A DNA stretch of 64,000 bases, taken from positions 15,258,519 to 15,322,518 of the forward strand of contig NC_135569.1 of the NCBI RefSeq assembly GCF_964340395.1. The letters are read 5' to 3'. A model generated the notes under the pieces. That model was not told where the DNA came from. It saw nothing but the letters and a program-made list of their open reading frames with translations, and ran no database searches. Both the position numbers and the translations under genes were made by a program. Source of the stretch: Glandiceps talaboti (lineage: Eukaryota > Hemichordata > Enteropneusta > Spengelidae). This document shows positions 11,362 through 23,909 of the stretch, one piece after another; the stretch's first letter is position 1; each line of letters starts with the position of its first letter.

Positions 11362-14300
11362 ATGGTATGCTGTCAACATTTTCTCGCCAAGCTCAACCGG
11401 AAGAAAGTCCTAGATTCGGATCTTCTTGCAACTCCACTTCAACGATGTCTTGGTACATTTGATTTGTCTATGCTTGGTATTGGAGCTGTGATTGGTGCGG
11501 GTCTGTTCGTTCTTACCGGAACTGTTGCTAAGAACGTGGCTGGACCAGCTGTTCTGTTGTCTTATGTCATAGCTGGTTTCGTGTCCCTACTTGCTGCTCT
11601 CTGCTATGCAGAGTTTGCAGCCCGTGTTCCACGTGCTGGGTCTGCTTACCTTTACACCTACGTCACTGTGGGAGAATTTTGGGGATTTCTGATTGGATGG
11701 AATATAGTTTTAGAATACGAAGTTGGTACAGCGGCAACTGCACGCTCTTTCAGTGCATATTTTGACGGCCTCATCGGCTTCAGAATACGTAATTTTACAT
11801 ACGAATACGTAACGGGGGGTCCATTGGACATACCTCACTTGGCCGAGTACCCAGACTTTTTTGCCCTGTTCATAATTTTTATGCTCACGGTTCTAATCGC
11901 TCTTGGTGCAAACATTTCTTCAAAAGCTAATGCCATTCTTACAATTGCAAATCTTGCTGTCATTTTACTCTTCCTTATTGTTGGTTCCCTTCATGCTGAC
12001 GTAAGTAACTGGAAAACTGATGGAGGTTTCTTACCTTATGGTATCTCTGGAGTCATCAGTGGTGCTGGGATGTGTTTCTTTGCTTACGTTGGGTTTGATA
12101 TAATTGCAATGTCTGGCGAAGAAGCCAAAAATCCCAGTAAGAGTATTCCTATCTCTATCGTTATCACTCTCGCTGTAACCACGACTGCTTACTTATCTGT
12201 GTCGTGTGTATTAACCCTTTTGGTTCCTTACAACGAACTTGTTGCTGATGCAGCATTCACGGTTGCTCTACGGGATTTAAATCTAATCTGGGTCGAGTAT
12301 GCTGTTGGTGTGGGGGCGCTGTGTGCTATTATCACGAGTGCACTGACGCAGGCGTTTGCAACGCCTCGATGTTTATATGCAATGGCAAGTGATGGATTAC
12401 TCTTTTCATTTCTTGCCAAAGTAAACTCACGAACACAGGTTCCAATATATGCATTGATTGCTAGCAGTTCTCTAGCAGGACTATTAGCGTTTATTTTTGA
12501 CATCGAAGAATTGGCGGAGTTTCTGTCGATTGGTACCCTTCTGGCTTACACCATCGTAGCTGCCTGTGTCATAGTACTAAGGTATAGCCCATCATCGGAA
12601 AGTCAGAATCAAATTCGTAACCATAACGACAACAGTCAGGATGGTGCTACAAACGCGATGGAAGCTACCACAGAAAAGGACACATTGCATGTCAAAGGTC
12701 AATATGGTACTCTAAAGAAAATCAAATATCTACCAGTGAAGTTCCTAGAGGAATATGATCCAGGAACTGTTCCAGCAGGCGCTACCTTAGGACTGACTAT
12801 CAGCAGCTTGGCATTAGCTGCAGTTCTCACATTTGGAATAAACGCTATCCTAGAGACGAAGGCTTGGGCTATATTACTGGTTATTGTATTTACCCTAATG
12901 ACGATCTTGTGTTTGTTTGTAATTGGTATACATCACCAGAACACTTCGCTACCTGGTTTCAAGGTGAGTGTAAAGTTCGGAACAGCGGTCTCTCTGTAAC
13001 TCTGTAACTCTTTGACATAGACACAGGAAAACAAAACAAAACAAAACAAAACAAAACAAAACAAAACAAAACAAAACAAAACAAAACAAAACAAAACAAA
13101 ACAAAACAGACTTTATACAACAATACATGTACCTATTTTTACATTATAATACATGTATATTCATTGTTTCTCCTATAATGATGACAACTAAATATTATAA
13201 ATCTTTTCTGTTGAAAAAATGCCTTTCGTTCAACTCAAACAATTTAATAGAAGACTAGTTTAATATTTCTTAAGAACAATACGCTACAAAATGGGTTGAT
13301 GTCTGTAAGATGCTACTTTCATAGTACACATGTGGGTTGGAAGTCTGATAGGGCTGAATAACATGACATATCTTACTGTGGTGTAGAAGTCTGATAGGGC
13401 TGAACAACATGACATATCTTACAGTGGTTTAGAAGTCTGATAGGGCTGAACAACACGACATATCTTACAGTGGTTTAGAAGTCTGATAGGGCTGAACAAC
13501 ATGACGTATCTTACAGTGGTTTAGAAGTCTGATAGGGCTGAACAACATGACATATCTTACAGTGGTTTAGAAGTCTGATAGGGCTGAACAACATGACATA
13601 TCTTACAGTGGTTTAGAAGTCTGATAGGGCTGAACAACATGACATATCTTACAGTGGTTTAGAAGTCTGATAGGGCTGAACATCATGACATATCTTACAG
13701 TGGTTTAGAAGTCTGATAGGGCTGAACAACATGACATATCTTACAGTGGTTTAGAAGTGTGATAGGGCTGAACAACATGACATATCTTACAGTGGTTTAG
13801 AAGTCTGATAGGGCTGAACATCATGACGTAACTTACAGTGGTTTAGAAGTGATAGAACACTTTCATGAACAAACATTAAATATAGCGACTCTTAGTGACG
13901 TATCCATAGGTCAGAAGACGTTTCCCTCAGGGAATCATTCTGAAAACTCGTGAAAAATAATAGATGTAGGCGCCAACGGGCAGATTTATGGATGTCATTT
14001 ATTATACGTTGTTTCATTGTATGTCTGTGTCTGTGTACTATTGAATTATAGGCTCCCTGTGTCCCATATATTCCAGCTCTAAGTATCTTTGTGAATTCAA
14101 TTCTAATGATGGGATTACAACCTTTAACATGGATACGATTTGCTGTGTGGTTAGTATTAGGTAAGTAATGTAGATAGTATTGGGTAAGTAATGCTGATAG
14201 TATTGGGTAAGTAATGCTATAGTATTGGGTAGGTAATGGTAATAGTGTTGGGTAAATAATGTGGATAGTATTGGGTAGGTAATGTGGGTAGTATTGGGTA

Positions 14301-15329
14301 GGTAATGCTATAGTATTGGGTAAGTAATGCTATAGTATTGGGTAAGTAATGTGGATAGTATTGGTAGGTAATGTGGGTAGTATTGGGTAGGTAATGCTAT
14401 AGTATTGAGTAGGTAATGCTATAGTATTGGGTAGGTAATGTGGATAGTATTGGTAGGTTATGTGGGTAGTATTGGGTAGGTAATGCTATAGTATTGGGTA
14501 GGTAATGCTATAGTATTGGTAAGTAATGTGGATAGTATTGGGTAGGTAATGCTATAGTATTGGTAGGTAATGCTATAGTATTGGTAGATAATGTGGGTAG
14601 TATTGGGTAGGTAATGCTATAGTATTGGGTAGGTAATGCTATAGTATTGGGTAAGTAATGTGGATAATATTGGGTAGGTAATGCTATAGTATTGGGTAGG
14701 TAATGCTATAGTATTGGGTAGGTAATGCTATAGTATTGGGTAAGTAATGTGGATAGTATTGGTAGGTAATGCTATAGTATTGGGTAGGTAATGCTATAGT
14801 ATTGGTAGGTAATGTGGGTAGTATTGGGTAGGTAATGCTATAGTATTGGGTAGGTAATGTGGGTAGTATTGGGTAGGTAATGCTATAGTATTGGGTAGGT
14901 AATGCTATAGTATTGGTAAGTAATGTGGATAGTATTGGGTAGGCAATGCTATACTATTGGTAAGGTAATGTGGATAGTATTGGGTAAGTAATGTGGGTAG
15001 TATTGGTAGGTAATGCACTAATTGTACAACATTTGAAACTTAGTATGAAAAAATATTATGTAAACATTTACATGATTATTTTTTTACGTTAATTTTACAT
15101 CATGAAACATGTTTGATACTTTTAATCCATAAATAATAAACAACAATTATATTTTTTCTGCTTTTCAGGAGTTTTATTATATTTTACGTACAGTATACGT
15201 CATAGTAAAGTAGCGTTCCAATCCGACGACGTAAATTCTGAGGAAAGTTCGTTGATAAACAAACAACAACAACAATCGGACGAATTACAGCTTCCAACTC
15301 GAACGACTTACAATTCACCGGGAGACTAG
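11362..15329 (+). CDS. Cationic amino acid transporter (SLC7A1-4 family), copy 1, intact
   Basis: Coding exons are 11362-12963, 14052-14160 and 15169-15329 (introns phase 0 and phase 1), giving 623 aa, the usual CAT length. CATs are plasma-membrane carriers of arginine, lysine and ornithine with 14 membrane segments. Here about ten hydrophobic segments fall between residues 36 and 406, a variable hydrophilic loop lies at 408-465, and four more follow to about 582. Family signatures are [19 protein letters not shown] (39-57), [20 protein letters not shown] (81-100), the EEAKNP loop (253-258) and YAMASDGLL (339-347). Possible N-glycosylation sites are N144 and N184. Exon 2 starts [13 protein letters not shown] and contains TWIRF; exon 3 encodes the last segment and a Gln- and Ser-rich tail. 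The ATG context CAAAATGG is good. The N-terminal two-thirds looks closest to SLC7A4-type members, but substrate class cannot be settled. Unusually, 534 codons sit in one exon. Confidence 0.93.
13022..13108. repeat. AAAAC pentanucleotide array
   Basis: About 16 AAAAC units lie in intron 1 of transporter copy 1. The same position in copy 2 (about 22196) has only a vestige (AACAAAACAGAAC), so the expansion is copy-specific. Confidence 0.95.
13337..13855. repeat. 46-bp minisatellite in transporter intron 1
   Basis: About 11 units contain GTCTGATAGGGCTGAACAAC and ATATCTTACAGTGG. In copy 2 a single diverged unit (GGGCTGAATAACATGACG, then ATATCTTACAG) is present near 22426-22460, which shows the pre-expansion state. 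Each unit carries CTTACAG, an acceptor-like sequence. Confidence 0.9.
14149..15018. repeat. Splice-donor minisatellite in transporter intron 2
   Basis: Units of 22-24 bp follow directly on the exon 2/intron 2 boundary and repeat it. The exon ends TTAGTATTAG with donor gtaagtaatg; the units read TAGTATTGG-GTAAGTAATG or TAGTATTGG-GTAGGTAATG. There are roughly 38 units. I count about ten with a perfect GTAAGT; most others carry GTAGGT. Confidence 0.9.
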
Positions 15330-16619
15330 CGCCATCTAGCGGTTGGAGGGAACAGTAAGATGCAGTAGTAGTGAAGTGGTATTTTTAACAATTTGTTGAA
15401 AGAATGTATCTAGCATGACCTCAGTGTTTTTACTACTCATAAGGTGAATACATTTCTCTTTATTTGTTAGTGTAATTAAGAGAGCTAGTTAAAGGATTCA
15501 GGAGTGTCTCCCTCTCTTTAATAATACGTTTACAGTTCAGTAGAAAATGATGTACAGTGTATTTCATCTTCTGTTTCATTACTGTCACGCAGAGGACATT
15601 GTCTATTATATGAGAGACACCTGATTTATTATATTTTCCTGTTTATGTGAATTTTCATGTTTTAACATTGATGCAGAGCTGATTGTATGGTGAAGTCCCT
15701 CATTGTAGTCATTCAATATTTTCTTACTGTTTTCAATGAAATGCAGAATCCTAAGTTAGCTGATAAAACTGTAGATTGTAAGATACGTCGGTCGCTCGGC
15801 CCTCCTCTCGAGTCTCCGATGTGTGAGGGCGCCCTTTCACAGACTAATACAACTGTAACTAGACTCATGAACTAGACTATTTCTTGTAGGTTTTCCTTAT
15901 CTCAATAATCCTGTCCTGTATATTGGCATAGTGTAAGGTATGTGTTACACCTGACAGCCAGTTTTGTGTACCAGAATGATGACAGCTGAATTCTAACTTT
16001 TACATCTCCTGGGTTTAAGTGTATTTCCAGGCATTTGTATTGGATTTCTGATCTGTTGAATACTTGAAATGACTAGTGGGTATCTTCCCAGATCTAGCCT
16101 TAATGTTTACCTCCAGAAATATATTTACAGAATTTAATGTACAAGTTTTCCATGGGAGAAAACAAATTTCATTACATTGTTATATTTTTTTTACTTTACC
16201 TGATGTTCTTTTGACTGGGTGAAAGCTTCTCAAGTTTTGGAAACCATTTGAGTTGTGTTTTCTTAAAATCATCCAGTTTACACTGGTGTTTTTAGGTTTG
16301 AAAACTTTATTAAATTTGACAAAGTTTTATCGTATTTTTGTGAGTTTATTGGGTACCTTGCTGCAATGAGAATTTCTCCATGGGGACAATATACCTTCCC
16401 CTGAATATTTTGAAGTTCAATAAATCTTAAAAGAACCATAATCGTGATTTTAAAAATGGTTGTGACATTAATAGTTTACTGCAATCCTGTGAGTGATCTC
16501 AATATACCACTTCTGGAATCGTTACCATGGTTTCATGTTAAATGTACGTTTGTAAATCTGGGCAACCAACTTTATTTTTATATTTAACATCTCAACACCT
16601 TAAATACGATGGGTCAGAC
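15330..16619 (+). other. 3' UTR and downstream flank of transporter copy 1
   Basis: Collinear with the region after copy 2, apart from insertions there. AATAAA at 16419-16424 is a candidate poly(A) signal. It is changed in copy 2 (AAAAAATC at about 25510). A second AATAAA lies at 17123. No further ORF is supported. Confidence 0.4.
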
Positions 16620-16763
16620 AGCCACTCACTCACTCACTCACTCACTCACTCACTCACTCATGCACTCACTTACTCACTCACTCACTCACTCACTCATCCA
16701 CCCACCCACTCACTCACTCACTCACTCACTCACTCACTCACTCACTCACTCACTCACTCACTC
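16620..16763. repeat. ACTC microsatellite
   Basis: Nearly continuous (CACT)n with a few substitutions. At the homologous position copy 2 carries ACAG and then AGTC repeats (25725-26060), so the array type differs between duplicates. Confidence 0.95.
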
Positions 16764-17131
16764 GTTTGTACAACTTAAATGAAGTTGATTTTACTATCAG
16801 TATTTTAGAAGATAGCAAAAAACACTTTCAGCAACCAGACGAATGGGAAATATTTCAAGATACAGTCTATAAGCTTATAGACACGTGCTTAGACTTTTGA
16901 TTGGATTATGATGTCTTGTCACACTCTTATTTCTTACTGTCAATTTTTTAGAAGACAGTAAGTATAAATTTCAGCAACCGAACAAATAGGAAATATTCAA
17001 GATAAAATCCTTAAGTTTATCGTTTAACTGACTAATGAAGTCATGCACTCTATAGTTATTTATTTATTATTTTGTTTTTTGTATATTTGCGAACTGAGTT
17101 GTAACTCTTCTCTTTGAGGAGGAATAAAGAA

Positions 17132-17154
17132 ACAACAACAACAACAACAACAAG

Positions 17155-17186
<32 letters not shown>

Positions 17187-17240
17187 CTCACTACTCACTC
17201 ACTCACTCACTCACTCACTCACTCACTCACTCACTCAGTT
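17132..17240. repeat. AAC and ACTC microsatellites
   Basis: (CAA)n to about 17187 followed by (CACT)n. Confidence 0.95.
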
Positions 17241-17476
17241 CGTCAGTCACTCAGTCGTCAGTTCGTCAGTTAGTAAGTCACTCACTCAAAACAAAGTAGA
17301 AAAGAAAGTGTATGTACATTGGTGATGCTTTCAATTCATAAACACATTTTTAACTTTTAATGACGTAGAAATGACAATTATAAACTGAAAGGTAAGCTGT
17401 GAATCATGTATTTCATTACTGGTCCAAAATGTTAGCCATATATAAATGATTATAAGTATTAAAAATAAATATTTAC

Positions 17477-18040
17477 CATAAGTGACTTTATAATTGTTTT
17501 CTGTTCCGACCGTAGAGGGCGCCATATTTAAAAGAAATATTGTGTGAATCAAAGAAATGTAGGGACGGGTCATAAGAAACACTGTGATTATATAAAGCCC
17601 ATATTTAACCATCACACAAAAACAGCTGTTGGCGTCATTTTGACATATATAAACCTCCAAAGTGGCAAGGGAGAGACCACCAAGGACCCTATCCCACGGT
17701 GAGTAGGAGGCACTTAGTCAACCAACAATCAGATACTGTCGGCCTGTCATCATGTTATTAGATAGGAACATTACATCCCTATGTATAAAGATTAATTGAT
17801 AATCTCAGGTGGCACCAAAGGATAAATCCATCGACCCCCATCCCCAACCCCACCCCCACCCCCAGCAAGAGCAAATGAGGAGTCCCTAAATCCTGACAAT
17901 AATCAAAGTGCAAAGTGAGACTGGTGTTTTGTATTTTTTTCTAAAAGTGGTTCTTATCAAATTCTTGGTGAAAGCTGTACCAGTTGCTAGACATACACTA
18001 ATAGTAGAGAAACTTTTCGATATATGGAACAACAGGAACC
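17477..18040. other. Spacer between the tandem duplication units
   Basis: Sequence not shared between units. It includes C-rich patches near 17838-17865. No gene or element recognised. Confidence 0.45.
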
Positions 18041-19390
18041 ATAAATAAGGCTGGCTTATTTAGTCACAGATTATTTACGTATTACAGTTTTTGACGCAGT
18101 AAATATTGATTTTTGGCCACAATTATTGGCGCTATTTGGTCAAATTTGCATATATCACAAAATAACTTTAAATGTATATGTCCCATATGATATGTCACAC
18201 TTATACCAAGTTTGAATAAAATTGGATATCAAAGAAATGACATATTGCGGACGGAAGCACTGACGGACAGACACACGGATGGACGGACGGACGGACGGAC
18301 GGACAGACACACGGAAGCACTGACGGACAGACACACAGATGGATGGACGGACATACAGACAGACAGACAGACAGACAAAACCCAATGTGCATTGTAATAT
18401 AGCCCGGGACGGAGGGGGGATGATTGATACTTTGGTGACAAATTAAACCAGCTCGGCATGTTTCTGCCTTGTCTGTGAATAATCATAACTGAGGAGGGTG
18501 ACGGTGATCAGGTTCAACTGTTATGCAAATTTGGGGTAACAGCGAAACAATAGCAAGGTTAAACCTCCTACGTTTAACGTTCCATCTCTTGCAAGACATA
18601 GTCGGTAAGTATATCATAACAGTGAGTATCATTAGAGATTATCAAATTATTTCATTGGGTGTGTAAGGCAAAGCAGTATAATTATGTAGATTTACTAGAG
18701 TTTTGGTTTTGTTCTGTTGCCCAAGTAGGGCACGGACAGTAGTATTTTCAACGGGCGTTTTAAGCTCTTACAATGCCGACCTTTTATGGTAACGTCTGAT
18801 TAATATACCATACATGTCAGTTTTAATACTTTACACCGTACAGTTGATGTCGGTTGTGTCGAATTAAGTACAGTCATATTCCGACTCTGCCACAATAATC
18901 AGCTACCTTCTACCAGAGTTATCATCTACTGTATTTCACTAACTGGATAGTTGTAATAGGCTAATGTTATTGGCAGTTGACGATTGGCTCTGTATGACAT
19001 ATATGTGTACGATATATATTAACCGGAATTCGTGTCAGTTGAGGTTTTATTGTATCTCAGTAAAATCAGTTGAAATCGTGCGATGAGAGAGTGGCTTTAT
19101 GTAAAAAGGGATGCCTTCATCGTACTAAATCTCAGTGTAAAATGTGTGACATAACGCCTACAAAACATTTAGGGTTGGCAGTGAAAAACTAGCTGGGATC
19201 TGGTAACTGGAACCAATCAATTTTTTTAGGCCTAACTTTTAATACGACATGTTCAGACTCATTTCCGCGATGTCAATGTTAAAGATATTTCATTGACGAT
19301 GGTACACCTCAAAAGGTATTATGTTCAGTTATATAAGCGTTAATATATGCATCATACACTGCGATATATCGTAACATTAGGACAGTACTT

Positions 19391-19441
19391 TTTACCTTCC
19401 ATAGGGGGGGGGGGGGGGGTAATAGTATGCTTTTGCCTGCC

Positions 19442-19480
<39 letters not shown>

Positions 19481-19620
19481 GAACACAATATCTCAAAACC
19501 TACTGCTCCAATTCATATGAAAATTGCCACATGTATATATGTTCTGGTAATTACAAGAACTGATTAAATTTGATACAAAATATACTTATATTAATGAGTC
19601 ATTTGCATAAATCATGGGGT

Positions 19621-19699
<79 letters not shown>

Positions 19700-20220
19700 T
19701 TGTTTGTTTTTTATTATAGTAACTGCAAAAAATATGAATTTACCAGACCTACTAATAACACAACTAACACACTATCATCAATTATTTGAAACTACAGAAC
19801 ATTTTATGTTTCTGTATATGTATTTGCCACTTATGTCCGGATATTTATAGACAATATATTTGCATGTTCACTCTATTTAATTCCTTTGGACAATTCACCG
19901 ATATAATACCAGTCCTCCATATTTCTGAGTCAAATCAAGCAATCTTCATTTGCTAATCTTGACCAGTTGAAAACCGTCCCTTACTGAAGTCATTCGGTCC
20001 ACATCTAGTTTTGAACATGTGTTTCTCATCTCAGAGCTCGAGTCTAAAATCATTCTGGGGTGAATTTCGCGGTATATGTGATTTGATGGTGTATTCGACG
20101 TGCATTCTGTAATTTAAATCGACAGTTAACAAAGTGAAGCTGTAGCTACTTTTACATTCACTTGAAAGTATGGCTACGAATCCGTGAGACTGAATCAATC
20201 CAGGACCCGCAAATTGAAAT
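19391..20220. repeat. Unit-2-specific insertion with CTGT arrays
   Basis: Absent from the corresponding part of unit 1. It holds a G-run, (CTGT)n at 19437-19481 and (TGTC)n at 19618-19692, separated by sequence with TATGAAAATTGCCACATG. The layout resembles a mobile-element tail with linked tetranucleotide repeats; the family is not recognised. Confidence 0.5.
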
Positions 20221-22986
20221 AACTTTATTCATGTATTATCCATATCGGAAGACTGTAAAAAAGGTAGAAACATTTTGTAAAAATCGTAGAATTGATATTA
20301 AAAAAAGACATATAAAATAAATTGTACAACTAATAGGGAATTAAAATTGCAATTCAAAATACAAAAATTGTACAACTAATACAATAATTTGGAAAATATA
20401 ATCGTTGTCCCATCCCATGTATCGAATGTGACATCATTTACTTTTCCTTTTTTTCTTTATTTTATTTTGTATAGATTTGTTACCTTGACTCAAGACTGAA
20501 AACTTCGAAACCGTTTTATTTATTTGTATAAATATTTGTTTTACCAAAATGGTATGCTGTCAACATTTTCTCGCCAAACTCAACCGGAAGAAAGTCCTAG
20601 ATTCGGATCTTCTTGCAACTCCACTTCAACGATGTCTTGGTACATTTGATTTGTCTATGCTTGGTATTGGATCTGTGATTGGTGCGGGTCTGTTCGTTCT
20701 TACCGGAACAGTTGCTAAGAACGTGGCTGGACCAGCTGTTCTGTTGTCTTATGTCATAGCTGGTTTCGTTTCCCTACTTGCTGCTCTCTGCTATGCAGAG
20801 TTACCAGCCCGTGTTCCACGTACTGGGTCTGCTTACCTTTACACTTACGTCACTGTGGGAGAATTTTGGGGATTTCTGGATGGAATCTAGTTTTAGAATA
20901 CGTAGTTGGTACAGCGGCAACTACACGCTCTTTCAGTGCATATTTTGACGGCCTCATCGGCTTCAGAATACGTAATTTTACATACGAATACGTAACGGGG
21001 GGGTCCATTGGACATACCTCACTTGGCCGAGTACCCAGACTTTTTTGCCCTGTTCATAATTTTTGTCCTCACGGTTCTAATCGCTCTTGGTGCAAACATT
21101 TCTTCAAAAGCTAATGCTATTCTTACAATTGCAAATCTTGCTGTCATTTTACTCTTCCTTATTGTTGGTTCCCTTCATGCTGACGTAAGTAACTGGAAAA
21201 CTGATGGAGGTTTCCTGCCTTATGGTATCTCTGGAGTCATCAGTGGTGCTGGGATGTGTATCTTTGCCTACGTTGGGTTTGATATAATTGCAATGTCTGG
21301 CGAAGAAGCCAAAAATCCCAGTAAGAGTATTCCTATCTTTTTCGTTATCACTCTCGCTGTAACCACGACTGCTTACTTATCTGTGTCGTGTGTATTAACC
21401 CTTTTGGTTCCTTACAACGAACTTGTTGCTGATGCAGCATTCACGGTTGCTCTACGGGATTTAAATCTAATCTGGGCCGAGTATGCTCTTGGTGTGGGGG
21501 CGCTGTGTGCTATAATCACGAGTACACTGACACAGGTGTTTGCAATGCCTCGATGTTTATATGCAATGGCAAGTGATGGATTACTCTTTTCATTTCTCGC
21601 TAAAATAAACACACGAACACAGGTTCCAATATATGCATTGATTGCTAGCAGTTTTCTAGCAGGACTATTAGCGTTTATTTTTGACATCGAAGAATTGGTG
21701 GAGTTTCTGTCGATTGGTACCCTTCTGGCTTACACCATCGTAGCTGCCTGTGTCATAGTACTAAGGTATAGTCCATCATCGGAAAGTCAGAATCAAAGTC
21801 GTAACCATGACGACAACAGTCAGGATGGTGCTACAAACTCGATGGAAGGTCAATATGGTACTCTAAAGAAAATTCAACATCTACCAGTGAAGTTCTTAGA
21901 GGAATATGATCCAGGAACTGTTCCAGCAGGTGCTACCTTAGGACTGACTATCAGCAGCTTGGCATTAGCTGCAGTTCTTACATTTGGAATAAACGCTATC
22001 CTAGAGACGAAGGCTTGGGCTATATTGCTGGTTATTGTATTTACCCTAATGACGATCTTGTTTTTGTTTGTAATTAGTATACATCACCAGAACACTTCGC
22101 TACCTGGTTTCAAGGTGAGTGTAAAGTTCGGAATAGAGGTCTCTCTGTAACTATGTAGAGTTTATGGGTATATCTATGTAATGTCATAGACACAGGTAAA
22201 CAAAACAGAACGGATTTTAATAGTACATCATAAAACATATATATCCATTGTTTCACATAATATATGCTGACGACTAAATCTTCTAAACCGTTGAAAAATA
22301 GTTTAATATTTCGTTCCTCTCTTAAGAACAATACGCAAGACAAAATGGGTTGACGACCGTCAGACGCTACCTTCGTGCCAGACAATCCCGAGCTACCTCT
22401 CAAGACATGTGGTTAGAAGCATGAGAGGGGCTGAATAACATGACGTATATATCTTACAGTTGAGTAGTCGAGAAATGGTTAGAGTGCTCTCGAAGTTTTA
22501 CAGTTTTATCGGTAAAAGAGAACAATTCCATCAAAATATCAAGGGTTACCTTTAATGAGTAAGGTATAGGCCATATATGATGACATATGATTATGATGAT
22601 CGGGTGTTTCCTAACAGAACGCCTAGACTATATGGAATTGTCTACCATTGGACATACAGCAGTCAACAAATCCGAACAACTTTCACGAACAAATTAAACT
22701 TATTAAATATAGCAACTCTTAGTGACGTATCCATAGGTCAGAAGATTTTTCCTCAAAGAATCGTTCCGAAAACTCGTGAAAAATAATAGTTGCAGGCGCC
22801 AATGGGTAGATTTATCGATGTCATTAATTATATATTGTTTCATTGTAATGTTGTGTCTGTGTTCTATTGAATTATAGGCTCCATGTGTCCCGTATATTCC
22901 AGCTCTAAGTATCTTTGTGAATTCAATCCTAATGATGGGATTGCAACCTTTAACATGGATACGATTTGCTGTGTGGTTAGTATTAG

Positions 22987-23225
22987 GTAAGTAATGTGCT
23001 TGGCATTGGCTAGGTAATGTGGATATTATTGGATAAGTAATGTGATAGTATTGATAGGTAATGCAGATAGCATTGGGTAAGTAATGTGGTTGGCATTGGC
23101 TAGGTAATGTGGATAGCATTGGTAAGTAATGTAGAGTATTGGTAGGTAATGTGGATTGCATTGGAGAACCAATGTGGACAGTATTGGAATGTAATGTAGA
23201 TAGATAGGTAATGTGGATAGTATCG
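22987..23225. repeat. Unexpanded splice-donor repeats, transporter copy 2 intron 2
   Basis: About ten irregular units (GGCATTGGCTAGGTAATGTG, GTATTGATAGGTAATG and similar) follow the exon 2 donor gtaagtaatg. They correspond to the longer array in copy 1, so the repeat began before the duplication and grew in copy 1. Confidence 0.8.
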
Positions 23226-23249
23226 TACACCAGCCAGTTATGATCCTCT

Positions 23250-23419
23250 TTATATTGTATTTACTGTAATGTATGCATATATTGTATTTACTGTAATGTA
23301 TGCATATATTGTATTTACTGTAATGTATGCATATATTGTATTTACTGTAATGTATGCATATATTGTATTTACTGTAATGTATGCATATATTGTATTTACT
23401 GTAATTTATGCATATATTG
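23250..23419. repeat. 27-bp minisatellite in transporter copy 2 intron 2
   Basis: Six near-identical units with TGTATGCATATATTGTATTT. Not present in copy 1. Confidence 0.95.
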
Positions 23420-23640
23420 CATTGGTTATGGGGTTATGATTATCAGATGCTTAGTATGTTTAGCTCATAATCTGTAAGCTTTCAGTTCAAGCCTCACCAA
23501 AACGACCTAGCAGGTATAGAGGTTGCAACATGATTGTATGTTTCCCAGGAAGTTATATATTGAGGAAGGACAAAAGGCGACTGTGCCATTATAGGTCCAT
23601 GCCTGGAGAAATAATTGTACAAGATTTGAAACATAATATG
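23420..23640 (+). repeat. tRNA-derived SINE-like insertion
   Basis: TTATGGGGTTATGATTATCA resembles an A-box arm, and CAGTTCAAGCCTC about 50 nt later resembles a B box. It continues to TGTGCCATTATAGGTCCATG, a motif also found at 28797-28815. It lies in copy 2 intron 2 only. Confidence 0.4.
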
Positions 23641-23849
23641 TGAAATAATATTATGTAAACATTTACATGATTATTTTTTGTTAGTTTTACGTCATGAAAC
23701 ATGTTTGATACTTTTAATTCATGAATAATAAACAACAATGATATCTTTTCTGCTTTTCAGGAGTTTTATTATATTTTAAGTACAGTATACGTCATAGTAA
23801 AGTAGCGTTCCAATCCGTCAACGATTTAAATTCTGAAGAAATTTCGTTG

Positions 23850-23909
<60 letters not shown>

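Larger units (their letters stand above)
8848..17476. repeat. Tandem duplication unit 1 (transporter copy 1)
   Basis: Similarity to 18041-26635 starts abruptly at ATAAATAAGGCTGGCTTATT (8848 and 18041) and runs through the transporter gene to the GGTCCAAAATGTTAGCC region near 17430. The units are in direct orientation, separated by about 560 bp. Exons are nearly identical; introns and flanks are diverged and carry unit-specific insertions. Confidence 0.85.

Noticed and set aside
12228-12503. 91-codon minus-strand frame, also present at 21412-21687
   Set aside because: Antisense shadow of the conserved transporter exon; conservation follows from the sense strand.
22703-23230. 175-codon minus-strand frame antisense to transporter copy 2 exon 2
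   Set aside because: Composed of translated donor-repeat units (YLPNA/TLPSQ-like); a shadow of the array and of exon 2.
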